Source: Hyparrhenia diplandra
Lineage: Eukaryota; Streptophyta; Magnoliopsida; Poales; Poaceae
DNA length: 64,000 nucleotides
Reading direction: 5' to 3'
Assembly: GCA_015847255.1 (NCBI GenBank)
Contig: JADLZK010007820.1
Location: 124,001 to 188,000, forward strand
Part shown: in pieces, positions 21,620 through 33,194 of the stretch
Numbering within the stretch: position 1 is the stretch's first letter
How the letters are laid out: each line of letters starts with the position of its first letter
Notes under the pieces: model-generated
Database searches by the model: none
What the model saw: the letters and a program-made list of their open reading frames with translations, nothing else
What the model was told of the DNA's origin: nothing
Translations under genes and position numbers: made by a program

Positions 21620-23567
21620 TGCGAACACATTGTCTATTTATGTTTTGCTTGTTGTGATGAATGATTGTCAACATTGGTATTTTCATTCTATTTTATTTTT
21701 TCTTTCTTTGCTTCGGCTATCTTGACCGACACATGCGTGTGTCGACGACGTGTTTTTTTTTGGCTTGTGTTGTGCAGGTGTCGAGCTGAAGACCAAGGAG
21801 GACGTGCCGTGCCGGAAGCCGGGCGGGTGCCGGGGAGGGCGGGCGTGAGGCTTGGATCAAGGCATCGGATTGCCTGGTGGCCAGCCGTGGTGGGTCGACA
21901 CTTGGGACATCGACAAGTGCGAGGACACACGGAGTGACCGTGTTGGATCGACTCAAGCGGCGGGACGTTCAAGTCGAACGGGGCGGCTCGAAGACTTGGT
22001 GCCCAGCGTGCAGGGGATGGGGCGGGACACGTGTCGGCGAGGGGGACGCGTCTGAGCGATGCACGCTACCCGCGGACGGCTTGGTGGCTTTAGCCTCAAA
22101 AACATCGGCGACAGGTTTCGCGGGTTTGGGCCTCAAAACCCGGGCGGAGGTTCCGATGCCGAACGGACGGCACATGGCGGCATCGGGAGATTGCATCGAA
22201 GCAAGGCTATCGGGGAGAGGTGCGATGGCCGTCGGATCAAAGTTATCCCAAGTCAGACCATATCGCCCTTGGTTATGTGGTTTTGGTCAATTTGTGTCTA
22301 GGGGTAGTTTAGGAAATAAAAAGACGATAAGTATGAGGGCAAGCCCCTCCTTCCTCCCTATCTCTCATTTTACCATTTTCATTTAGGGTTTCCACCCTCT
22401 AGATTGCTTTGCTTTGTGAGAGATCCACCATAAACCTTTTAATTTCATGTTTGTAGGAAGCACATCCCTTAGTGTGTGCATGTCCTCTGTGGTTTTCGTT
22501 TACGTGCTGTCCTTGTGATTGTGCTAGTGTTCTTCGTGAGTTCATCTTTTTCCCCTCTCGTTCTCGGTGCGATTTCTTCATTTCTCGATCGTTTGAGTTC
22601 GTTTTTCTTGTCCCGATTCGTTCTATGACGTGAGAGGAGCATTTCCACCGCAGTGAATCGATTGAAACCTCACGAGATCGTAGATCGGGCAAGATTTGTG
22701 TCTAGGTTTAGTTTTCCCCTTTTTTCTCTCTTTTCATTGAGATCGGGTGATTGGAATCAAATCGGCGATGATTTCTCGGGATAGTCTCAAGAATCGCCTT
22801 GTGACCTTGTGGTAAAAATTTCGTGTCGGGTTCGTGGAGATTTGGTCAAGATTTGGACGGATTTTGGAAGAGGCGATTTTGAATCGTGTGTTCGTCGCCT
22901 CTGTCTAGGCAGGCGCAGACAGTCCGGGTCCAAACCCCGGACAGTCTAGGCGTCGCGGCTAGGAACAGAGAAGTCTAAACCTTCCCCTATTTCCTGGCGC
23001 AAACAGTCCGGCCCCAAGAGGCAGACTATCGACCCGTCTCTCGTGCTCGTCCAGCAGGGTTGTTCAGCAGTTCGGTTTTCAGGATTTGATTGTCGGACAA
23101 TCCGGCTCCAATCTTGGACAGTCTGCAGTGTTCTGTGTTTTGGCTCCAGCAGCTGTGTTCATCGGTTTGTTTCTGTGAAACTTGCCGTCGGACAGTTTGA
23201 GCTCCTCTACCGGACTGTCCGCCGTGCTGGTTCGAGTGACTACAGATTGTTCGAGGTCTGTAGAATTTTAAACGGACAATCTAGACAGTCACCTTCGGAC
23301 AGTCCGACTTTTCCCAGCGGACAGTACGCGTTTTGCTGCTCTCGTCCGTTCTTGCTCGCTCTTCGGTCGATCTCTTCTCGGTCTTTCTCGAGCGTGACCA
23401 TCTCTTCACAGGTGACATCTCGCCACGAGTTAGCGTGCGTGCGCTTTGCTTTTGCTCGATCTTGTGTGTCGTCATGTCGAGGGAGTGGTGAGAGCCAAGG
23501 ATCCGAAATTTGAAAGAAGAGGCTCCTATTCCCCCCCGCCCTTCTAGTCGCCTTTCCCGGTCCTTCA
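21620..23567 (+). repeat. LTR-like repeat of a retrotransposon, copy 2
   Basis: Second copy of the 1.9-kb unit described at 19352-21271, clearly diverged by many substitutions and indels. The two are therefore old or belong to different subfamilies. It carries about ten degenerate CGGACWGTCCG sites between 22914 and 23330. No clear target duplication was seen. It may be a solo LTR. Confidence 0.58.
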
Positions 23568-23770
23568 ATTTGTATTACCAAAAGTGTGAAACAACATATT
23601 TCACATTTTTCCTACTTATCACAAGCATGTACAAAATTTTATCATGCATATATTCACCATATTTATTCCACCACAAAAATCACAAAATGCTTCATAAAAA
23701 AACCTAAATTACCAAATCATTTTCCATAACACAACATGTGGCATATATTCCATTTTCAATCGATGTGTAA

Positions 23771-23895
23771 ACTGTCACGTGCATACGCACTATCACCACA
23801 ATGTGTAACCTGATCGATCGATCTCGCGTAGTGCGAGGCTCTTTCCGGCTGGCCGTTCCGTCCAACTGCCTCTCCGGTTCATCCGATCACAAATT
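23771..23895 (-). promoter_or_regulatory. Orphan copy of the minus-strand I9 gene upstream region
   Basis: Segments gtaaactgtcacgtgcatacgcact, cacaatgtgtaacctgatcgatcgatc and ggctctttccggctggccgttccgtccaact match 15140-15233 and 17955-18056 with a few changes. No I9 reading frame flanks it. This marks a further lost or broken member of the family 6 kb from the duplicated pair. Confidence 0.7.
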
Positions 23896-24184
23896 TCCGA
23901 CGGCCGTCAATCGAGGAGGGGCAGCCAGCCAATACATTCCTTATTTCGGCCATGCATCCACAGAGGCAGCTTGTTGCGTGTGGCTATGATCGACCCGACC
24001 GACCCTAGTAGTACTAGAATGACCCAAAGATCGAGTTCCAACCTCCAAGGCCTGCATCGTACGTGCTAATGGCGACGATACCACTCCTGCACGTGTTAGC
24101 ATTGTGATCGATCGACAGTCGATCCTTCTCTCGAGCGCTACGAGTACAAATAATTGAGCAATTTAAATTTGATTTAGTAAATTA

Positions 24185-24225
24185 CTAGAAACAGGAGCGC
24201 AGCGCGTTGCCGCGCTTTGTGTTTG
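24185..24225 (-). mobile_element. Probable Helitron 3' end
   Basis: On the minus strand the sequence reads AGCGCGGCAACGCGCT, a perfect 6-bp stem with a GCAA loop. About 12 bases later comes CTAG at 24188-24185, followed by T. A short GC hairpin shortly before a terminal CTRR, with insertion before T, is the Helitron 3' signature. The element body would extend to higher coordinates. Its 5' TC end was not located. Confidence 0.45.
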
Positions 24226-24374
24226 GCAGTGAAAGGATTGTGATGGAGCAATTTTTTTTTTTGTACTTTACTGCATGGAAGCAAGAATTGCTCTGAGAAG
24301 GATAACACCAATGTAAATCATTGAAGCAATATCGCTGGCGGCACGGTGGGTGGAGGTGGTGCAGCAGAAGATCA

Positions 24375-24885
24375 GCGACGGCCGACAGCGCAAGGAGAGA
24401 ACACAGAGAGACGGTGGCTAGAGATGAGAGAGAAGAATGGGAGAAGGGATAGGGTTAAACCCTAAAACTTTCTTAGTTCCCCTCATATACATAAGGGGGG
24501 TTACAATCGCTAATGGGTCTGGCTCAGGAGCCAAACGGTGTCTCGATTGATCAAATGGTGTCTCTGATTGATCCACCAATATATACGGTGGCTTGGGGGT
24601 GGCTGGCGACTGCTGCGTCTAGCGCCTTGGCTGTGCGGCGACTAGCAGGGAGTGGGGTGACTGCAGGGCTGGCGGGGCTGTGGGTGGTGGTGTAGGAGAA
24701 GAAACGGCGGCACAAGGAGGAGAGAACACAGAGAGATGGCGGCTAGAGAGGAGAGAGAAGAAAGGGAGAAGTGATAAGGGGTTAAACCCTAAAACTTTCT
24801 TAGTTTCTCGTTAGGTGTCTCTCTCGTATATATGGGTGGTTACAATCGCTAATGGGCTTAGCCCAGGAGCCAAACCATCTATTGA
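24375..24885. repeat. Direct repeat, two units offset by about 325 bp
   Basis: Segments 24375-24545 and 24700-24880 share aggagagaacacagagaga, ggttaaaccctaaaactttcttag and ggttacaatcgctaatggg. The composition resembles the edge of an LTR or a transcribed leader, but no termini could be fixed. Confidence 0.55.
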
Positions 24886-24889
24886 GGCT

Positions 24890-25832
24890 AAAACATAATA
24901 ATTCAGCTTATTGCCATTCCCTATAGCCACTAAATGTGTAAACTAGGGGCGCTGCCTCCTCCTAGTGTTGGTCTTGCTGATTATGACATTTCTTTCTTTG
25001 TAGTTAATTAATTCTTTCCGCGTTCTCGAGAACCCTTAGTGTATATCTCTCAGCCAAAATGCTTTTTGATCTCTAAAGTCATCTACCTCAAAAATCTTTC
25101 CCATTATATATAGTTTCAGTATTTGGATATATAAAGGAATGTTACACGGTTACACCAAATATTCATGTTTTAAAACTTTAAAACAAACAGCTAGCAATTA
25201 ATTTTTAAGACCACTAAATAAATACTATAAACACACACACCAACTGTATTCCGCTTAATATTTTAAAATTGTCCTGTTCGATCAAATACCTTAAGTGGCA
25301 TACAAGAGAGATAGGTGACTTCCAAAGTGGCATTCTACCATGTTTGTAGAAATTATATTAGTATACACCTTATGCTGGCACAATATCTTCGAAATGGTGC
25401 AATTCTAATTAAAGATGAACAAGTCGTGTCACCCTCCATATCGTGCTCCTCAAAATGCCAATCCGGCTGGCTCCTTACGCGTAGCTGCTGTGCATGCATG
25501 CTCTTACGTGTATACGTGCACGCTGCGTCCTGTACTTAATCTGGCCTATCTGTATTGAGTAGTGCAGTTGCGATTTGTTGTCCTGTTGCGTGTATTAGGA
25601 GGTAACACTGAAGTTTTTTATAGGAGTATATGGTGTCGATGACAAGATTGGGGGATTTGTGAAAGGATCGATCCAGACGATATCACTCGGCGACACGCAT
25701 ATATACGGCTGTTGAATTCTACCTTGTTTCTTGAGAAATTTTTAAGACCCTTTAACTAAATAAATATTGTAACAAAAAGTTGAATTCTACCTTGTTTCTT
25801 GAGAAATTATATTACTACACCTTATACTACAC
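24890..25832. other. AT-rich intergenic sequence with local duplications
   Basis: No gene recognised. 25313-25690 is a diverged relative of 28680-29130 (shared gttgcg...aggagtat.gtgtcgatgacaag..). The segment gaattctaccttgtttcttgagaaatt occurs at 25713 and 25780. Confidence 0.45.
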
Positions 25833-25848
25833 AACCTCTCGAAAAATA

Positions 25849-28661
25849 ATCTCCACTTTCGTCATCAAAGAGCAAGTCCAGAAACCAACCACTGCACAGG
25901 AGTTGCCAAAGGGATGGACATGAGAGAGCCGTTGGGGGCGGCGCTCCCGTAGGGAGCCTGGCGGCCCCCGCAAGCGCGCCGCCGGGCGCCGGCTGCCCCT
26001 CGGCGTCGGCGCCCGCACCTGCAGCCCTGCGACCCCATCCTCCTCCACCCCTCCCTCCCCCAACCTCCCTCGCCGCTGCCTTGCGGGGGCTTTCGCGCCG
26101 GGCGCTATCCCGGCGGCCACGCTGCTGCAGGTGGGAGTCGCGGCCGCCATTGCCGTCGTGGCGGCTAAGCGTGGCATCGCGGCTGTGCTTGCGGATCCGG
26201 CGGGCGCCCCTGCGCGGACCTCTTGGCGTCCGCCCGTCGAGGCTCAACACCGGCACCCTCCTCGCACAGTTTGACCGCGACACCCGGTTTGCGGTCTTCC
26301 TCGACCTACGCTCCGGCGTCTCGGCGCGGGCACCTCACGGGCGTGGGGCTGGGGCATGGGCCTTGGTGCTGCTCTGCCCGCCCCGGGACACGACCTCTCG
26401 GCCCCGAGTCAGCGTCACCGTGGAAGCCGTTGGGGGGAGCAGCTCCGTGGGAAAGCTGGCGGCACGCCCGTCGGATGTGCCTCCGATTACGTGATGTGGA
26501 GGGGGACGCCGTCGAGGATGAGCCTGGGGCTCGTCGAGCACCCGCAGCTTCCCCGCCCGATTCCGCCTCCCGCTCCTTGGGCCGGCGGATCCCCGGCGTC
26601 ATCTCGTGCGCCCATCTGCTCCAAGCTCGTCGTCGTCTCCATCCTTTGCAGTCCCCGGGCAGGCCTCCCCCAGCGGTGGGCGTCGTGTACGCCGGCCATC
26701 GAGGCCGCCACGAAGGCCCTCTCCGACGCCCGATCCCTTCATGCCCTGGCCGGGAGGTCCAAGGAGGAATTTGGAGGGTGGGGCTCGTCGAAGACGCCGA
26801 TTCGAGGATGAGGTGGACTACAAGCCCCCCCCGCGGTACCTCGAGCTGCGTGTCGCGCCTTCGCCGCCGCCGGTCGACGCCACCGGGACAGCACATCGAC
26901 CTCTCCCTCGCCACTACGTCGGGGCTGGCCGACCCTCCCGGCTGGGTGCGGGGGCGTTGATCCCGGCGCCGAACCATCGCTCAAGCGCCAAGCGGCGCCG
27001 CTTCGTCACCGCCATCGTCGGGCGCGCGGCCGAAGACTTTCCACTCACTTTGCGTAACGTTCTCATCAGCCGGCGAATGCCGCTGCACCGACGGCTTTCG
27101 GCCGTCGGCCGCTGGGCAGCGTCCAGACACCACAGCGCTTCGGTCATAGTCGCTCGGGCTCCGCCGCTGGTGGCGCCGCGTCGCCATCAGCGAGCACAGC
27201 TGCCGGGGACCCGCCCGCCCGTCGTCGCATGCCCGGTCGTCGGCGATGATGGTTTCTCTTTATCGGCCTTGGCGCGGGCGTGAACGCCGGCGTGCCTCGC
27301 CCGCCCTCGTCGCCGGGCGCCGTCGCCGTCCCTTGTCGGCTCGCTTCAAGCGCCTGGCGCGGGGATCACGTCGCCGCCCGTCTCCTCCGCCCAGCCGCCT
27401 CTTTCGCACCGGCACGAGGCACCGGGCGAGGGAACTCTGCGGTTCGACATCGCGCCCACCACGGCGCTTCCTCGAAGCCGTGCGCAGGGAGCCTGACTCT
27501 TGCGAGGAGCTTCGACCCTGTGCTCGGGACCGCCGCATCATCGACAACCGTGGCGGTGACCAGGTCGCTCTAGGGGCGGCCGAGCCTCGGTGCCTCCTTT
27601 CTTCGTCGGACGGATTCTTTGTTCGGCCCCCTCGACATCGGCCTTGCCCCGTTGGGGGAGTGGCGCCATACCTTCGAGGGTGGTGAGCAATGCCGGCACA
27701 CCCTCCGACCCGCTTGTGTTCGAGCCATGGCTGGCCATGGAGCTTCCCGCTTCGGGTGGACCCCATGCTTGACGAGCTTGCGGCCTCCCTCGTCGCTGGC
27801 CCGCTTCTTTGTGGAGGTGGAGCCTCCTCGCCGCTTCGTATGGTCAACCTCAACTTCTGGCTGGGCGTGGCGTGCGAGAAGCGCGGACGTCTCGGCCATG
27901 CCAACCGCTGATCAAGCCGTCGGAGATGAGGTCGCCGACAACCGGGACCTGATGATGTGCTAGCGGCTTCGGCACTGTTGCGGCTGTTGGTGGCTCGGCC
28001 TCTCCCTCACTTGAGGAGGAGACCGACCATGGCGGCCGGATGCCTCCTCTAGCGCATCGGCTGGTGCGCCCACGGTGGCCGGTGGATGCTTTCATCGACT
28101 CCTTGACGCTGCCGTTGGAAGTGCCTCTGATCATGTCTCCGCCTCGCCTCCGGACTTCCAGGGCCATTGACGATCATTGGTCCCTACGCCGCGAGCGACC
28201 GGTTGGCCGCCAAATCGGCCAAACGCATTCCCTGACCCGGTGAAGCAAAAGCAACGCAGTATTCTTGAACAAGTTGGAGGGCGTCCTGACCATGCGGTGA
28301 CTAATACTCCCGGACACTACGATCGCCACCAAGTTCCACCACTACGGTGCGGGATCTGATCGGCTGGGGCGGGAGGAGGTGATGCGCCGCGGCCTTCCCC
28401 ATGCTCGCGGCTCGCCGGAAGCGGGCCTTGGCGAGACAAGAACGGGAGGGATTGCACGAGCCTTAAACGGTTGTACGCGTCGCTTTAAGTCGCAATTTAG
28501 TTTACTTAGTTAGCACAAACCTCTAAGCTCCACCGTTAAAGCCGGTGACGTTTGTAGTGTTCAACCTGTCGGCCAATGGTGACTCGCCCGTTGGTCACAC
28601 GGGCTTTGTAACTTTGTTCCCACTTCTCTTAATGCAGCACGTGCAAAGCAAAAAAAAAAAA
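25849..28661 (+). mobile_element. LINE-type retroposon carrying only ORF1-like sequence
   Basis: Flanked by a perfect 16-bp target duplication aacctctcgaaaaata (25833-25848 and 28662-28677) and ending in a 12-A tail after gcacgtgcaaagc, so it was inserted by target-primed reverse transcription. The 2.8-kb body is GC-rich. Broken plus-strand frames include proline/arginine-rich stretches and a C-terminal piece near 28200, RLAAKSAKRIPDPVKQKQ, resembling the RRSxRLAxK region at the end of grass LINE ORF1 (gag-like) proteins. No endonuclease or reverse-transcriptase sequence is present. It is a non-autonomous copy, now decayed by frameshifts. Confidence 0.75.
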
Positions 28662-28677
28662 AACCTCTCGAAAAATA

Positions 28678-29298
28678 TGGCACTAAATTAGTGCAAGATA
28701 GGAATTGAAGGTCTGTTGGAAAGCGACTGTTGTTCTAGCTAGTAATGCCCAAGTTAGGTCATTTCTTAAATAAAGTGTCTAACTCAAGTAGGTTACTTAG
28801 CATATTTAGCAATGAAGCTAATTTGAAGGTACGTAGACAATTGGTATCACTGAACACGCAATACAATGGAATGTTCAAATCGACACCAATTCTTCAAGTG
28901 TAAGGTGACTTCGTTCCAAGGCAACTCTCTTCTGCTGCTGTGCACATGCACTGGGCAGCTGTGGACAGACATGTATGCGTGTGTGTTGCGTCCACTGCTT
29001 AATCTGTATACGTACAATGAGGTAAACCCCTATCGTCCAGTTGCGTATAGGAGCTAGCATTGAAGTTTTTATAGGAGTATGATGTCGATGACAAGCATGG
29101 AGTATTTGCAAGGATCGATCGAGATACCACTACTCGACAAGCATGCGGTTTTCTGCGGAGAACTTGGTTTTCCAATCACCTGCGGCGGACCGTGCCCTTT
29201 GCACACAATGCACAATTCGATTCGCCATGGCTGCTTTCGCTGTCACGTGCATGTTTAGTGAATTCATGAAGCTAGTGAGCCACCACAAGTGCCTAGTA
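28678..29298. other. Intergenic sequence, partly duplicated elsewhere
   Basis: No gene recognised. 29058-29186 is repeated almost exactly at 35561-35689. The region from 28,860 onward is a diverged relative of 25,310-25,690. Confidence 0.5.
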
Positions 29299-29310
29299 GT
29301 CCTGCATGGA

Positions 29311-32300
29311 GAACTGTGTTAGGGGAGCAAGCCCAGCCTGTTGGCTTTGTTATCGGCTACTCCCAATTGGTGTGGGTGGACTGCTGGCTATGTAGCCTGC
29401 AGCATGTGATGTGTGGTGACGTTGCTTGTGAACTAAGTGATTCTTGGTTGTTTTTAGTTTTTTAAATGGCACAACAAAATTGCGCAATACTGTGCTGGAA
29501 TGTTCGGGGACTGAATGAGGGTGCTAGAAGGGCGAGTGTGAGGAACTTGATTACTTCGTCAGGAGCTACCATCGTGTGCTTCTGTACGCACACACTTGGG
29601 CCTAGAATGGCGGACAACTACATGATTCTCCCGCCATAGGAACGGCAGGGGGTCATCATCGCCGCAGATGAGAGGTATTTCAAGTTAACGCCTTTGCAGG
29701 CCACCACGCACACGATCTCAGCAAGAATAACCATGCTCCAGGACAACACATCGTGGTGCATGACAGGGGTGTACGGGCCACAATCGGACAATGATAAGAT
29801 TGCCTTCCTACAAGAGATCTCCAACCTTAAACAGCAAATGGATGCTCAATGGTTAGTGCTAGGGGACTTCAATCTCATTTATCGGGTGCAAGACAAGAAC
29901 AACCAAAGGGTGGATGTCCGGATGCTGAACAGGTTTAAAGCCACCATTGATAACCTACAGCTAGCACCATTAGAATTGCACGGCCGTCCTTTACATGGTG
30001 CAATGGCCAGCAACAACCAACCATGACAAGGATTGACCACTTACTAGCTTCGGTCGAATGGATCAAACGCGTTTCCAAGGACTGATCTTCAAGCCCTGGC
30101 ATCGCTGGGCTCAGACCACTGCCCCCTGTTCTTGCAAGGCGATACTGCCTATGACTTCTACAGAGGTTTTCGGTTTGAAGCATATTGGACTGACATGCCA
30201 GGCTTCCTTGAGGTGGTGCAAAACGCATGGGACCAACCGGTAAACTCTCAAAATGCTATGCTGCGGATGCATGTAAAGATGTTGCGGGTAGCAAAGGCGC
30301 TCAAGATTTGGAGGAGAAATGAGTTTAGCGAATATAAGTTAAAGTCAGCATTGGTAGAGATTATATTGCTAGAGTTGGAAAAAGCCGAAGAGAGACGCTG
30401 TTTGTTAGGTGAGGAGCAACAGTTCAAGAAGTACCTCAAAGCAAAAGCTCTAGGACTGGCGGCAATAAGAAAGGCAAGGGCGAGGCAACATTCTAGACTC
30501 ACTTGGATACTAAAGGTGACTCGAACACCAGGCTCTTTCATATTTATGCCAATGGAAGGAGAAAGAAAAAGTATATCACGGCACTTAGCACCGACACGGG
30601 GTTGCGGTCCCAGCAAGATAAAATGAAGGTGGCGGTCGAATTTTTTAGCAAGGCAGTGGGGGAGGTTTCCACAAGGACTTGCCGGCTAAATTGGGCAGCG
30701 CTAGGCTATACACCTCACAACCTAGAAGATCTGGACATGCCATTTACCCAAGCTGAATTGAACAACATTATTAAGGAGCTCCTAAGAGAGAAAGCGCCGG
30801 GGCCGGATGGATACATTGGTTTGTTCTACAAGAAGTGCTGGAATATAATCAAACAAGATCTTTTAGAAGCAGTAATGGGTTTTTATAATCACAAGACATC
30901 GAAAATGGGGCTGTTCAATGAGTCCAATATAGTGTTGCTCCCCAAGAAACCGGACCCCATGACAATCGCGGACTACAGACCCATTAGTTTGATCAACAGC
31001 CTCATCAAGATTATCACAAAGCTATTGGCAAACCGCCTTGCCCCACACATGAATGAGTTAGTGTCACATGCTCAAAATGCATTTATCAAGAAAAGGTGCA
31101 TACACGACAACTTCCTTTATGTCCAGAGAGGTGATACAACTTCTCCACAAAGAAAAAGCAGCCAGCCTTGTTCGTTAAATTAGACATCTCCAAAGCTTTT
31201 TCGACTCAGTGGGGTGGCAATATCTGTTGGAGGTCCTAGCAGCGTTGGGATTTAGCATCAAGTGGAGGGATTGATTTCAGATCTCCTCAGATCATCAGCG
31301 TCCAAAATTCTAATAAATGGCACACCAAGCAGGCGCATTCCCCATGCAAGAGGTCTCAGGCAGGGAGACCCATTGTCGCCTCTTCTATTCATATTGGCCA
31401 TAGATCCTTTGCAACGAATTGTAGAACGTGCAGCAAACCAAGGTCTATTTCAGCCTGTACTTCCTAAAGCTGCAAACCTAAGATGCTCCTGTACGCGGAT
31501 GACGCGGCATTATTTGTGGCACCATCAGCACGCGATTTGTCAAACCTCCACAGAATTTTGACCTTCTTCGGAGAGTGCTCTGGATTAAGAGTAAATATGA
31601 ACAAAACTGAGATCTTCCCAATAAGACAACAGCCTAGTGCCATACAGAGCCTCATTCAAAATTTCCTGAGGAAGATTTTGGCGTTCCCTGGAAAATATTT
31701 AGGGCTACCACTACACACAAGGAGACTTAGAAGAATTGAGGTTCAACCACTCATTGACAAAAATAAGTGCCGGGCTACCAGGATGGAAGGGGAGATTCAT
31801 GTCGCCCCTCGGGACGGGAAGTGTTAGTGAAAACGGTCCTGTCAGCACTACCAATTTATCATTTAACTGTATTCCAAGCGCCAAAAGTGGCTAATCAAGA
31901 TGATCGATCGAATTCGCAGAAGCTTCCCGTGGCGCGGGGAGACACCGGATAAAGTCTGTGGGGGTCACTCCCAATCAATTGGCCAACAACATGCTCTCGC
32001 CCAAAACAAAGGTGGCCTAGGTATATTGGACTTGGAACGATTCACCGAGCTCTTCGCTTTGCGGTGGCTGTGGTACGGTGGAGACAACCGAAAGAGCATG
32101 GAGTGGTCTCGAAGTGCCCTGCGACTCAGTGGATCAGAATCTTTTCAATGCTTCTACAATTGTGACGGTAGGAAATGGGAATAAAGCAACCTTCTGGACG
32201 TCTAGCTGGCTGCATGGGGCAACAGCTAAAATGGTCGCACCAAGCCTATACCGCAAATCAAGAAGGAAGAAGTTTACAGTTAAACAGGGGCTGACGAACA

Positions 32301-33182
32301 ATAAGTGGATAGATTACATATACCCTCCAGCCTCACCGGAGGAGGTACAAGAATTTGTGAATCTTTGGGAAGCCATCCAAAAACAACACAGAGAAATGAC
32401 ATGGTTGAGGATGAGATAAGGTGGAGCTGGACTGAAAATGGGGAATACTCCACTAGTAGCGCTTACCAGGTACAATTCAATGGAAGGTTCACCAAAATCA
32501 AGATAACAGAGATCCGGAAGGCCAAAGCTGAGGCCAAATGCCGCTTCTTTGCGTGGACCCTTATGCACAAGAAGATCCTAACAGCGAACAATAATCTAAT
32601 CAAACGTGGTTGGACAGAGGACGCGGACTGCAGACTGTGTGGCGTTGAGGCTGAAACACCGACTCATCTATGCAAGGACTGCTCTTTCACCAAGGAGGTG
32701 TGGAAATCCTCAAGCAATGGCTGCAGCTAACTGCGATACAATCGGTTAACTCTTCGGGTGGTCTTTATAACCATAGGCAACGTGTAGGCGAAAGTTTCCA
32801 AAGAACAAGCGGAGAAAAGTGGATGGTATCTTCATTTATTTCTGGTGGAACATTTGGAAGGAGAGGAATCAAGACAATTCCAGCAGAAAGCTCTCAACCC
32901 TACTCAAGTGGCGCCGTTATGCAAAAGGCGACATTATGCAATTTCAGTTGGCTACGGATTCAGGAACAAATGCAGCGAGTGGATAGACTTTTCTATTTTT
33001 TTTTTTTTCTTTGTTCCCTCCGACCTGTAAATTTGTTCTTGAAGCTGTGTGTTTTTCTAGTGGTTTAGGTGGATAGTAGCACTCGGTAGTGAAAAGTTGT
33101 AAAAAGTTGTAAAATTTCTCTTTTTTTCTTTTCTATCGCCTAATAAAAATCCGCGGCAAAGCTTTTGCCGTCCTTTCGAAAA
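29311..33182 (+). mobile_element. L1-type LINE, decayed, 3.9 kb, with 12-bp TSD
   Basis: Bounded by agtcctgcatgg at 29299-29310 and 33183-33194, ending in a short A-run (33178-33183). The body encodes an ORF2-like protein from the ATG at 29466: endonuclease (MAQQNCAILCWNVRGLNE; VYGPQSDNDK; LVLGDFNLIY), reverse transcriptase (REKAPGPDG; LLPKKPDP; YADDAALF near 31490) and a C-terminal zf-RVT Cys domain (CRLCGVEAETPTHL near 32630). No ORF1 lies before it, so the copy is probably 5'-truncated or ORF2-only. It has several frame changes and an early in-frame TAG at 29637, so it is inactive. Confidence 0.9.
29466..32740 (+). pseudogene. LINE ORF2: endonuclease, reverse transcriptase, zf-RVT
   Basis: Reading starts at the ATG at 29466. 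The endonuclease block covers about 29466-30030, with an in-frame TAG at 29637 and a frameshift after KATIDNLQL. The RT block runs about 30700-31800, with the palm motifs split across frames near 31130-31260 (LDISKAF) and 31480 (LLYADDAALF). The zf-RVT block runs about 32520-32710. The order is that of plant L1-clade ORF2. All catalytic blocks are recognisable but cannot be translated as one protein. The sequence belongs to the LINE at 29311-33182. Confidence 0.85.
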
Positions 33183-33194
33183 AGTCCTGCATGG

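Noticed and set aside
24335..24890. Possible copia LTR pair
   Set aside because: The two similar segments are only about 170 bp, have no TG..CA ends or target duplication, and have nothing internal.
26081..28160. Many long overlapping open frames on both strands
   Set aside because: They arise from very high GC content inside the ORF1-only retroposon. Only the plus-strand order with the RLAAKSAKR piece makes biological sense, and it is broken.
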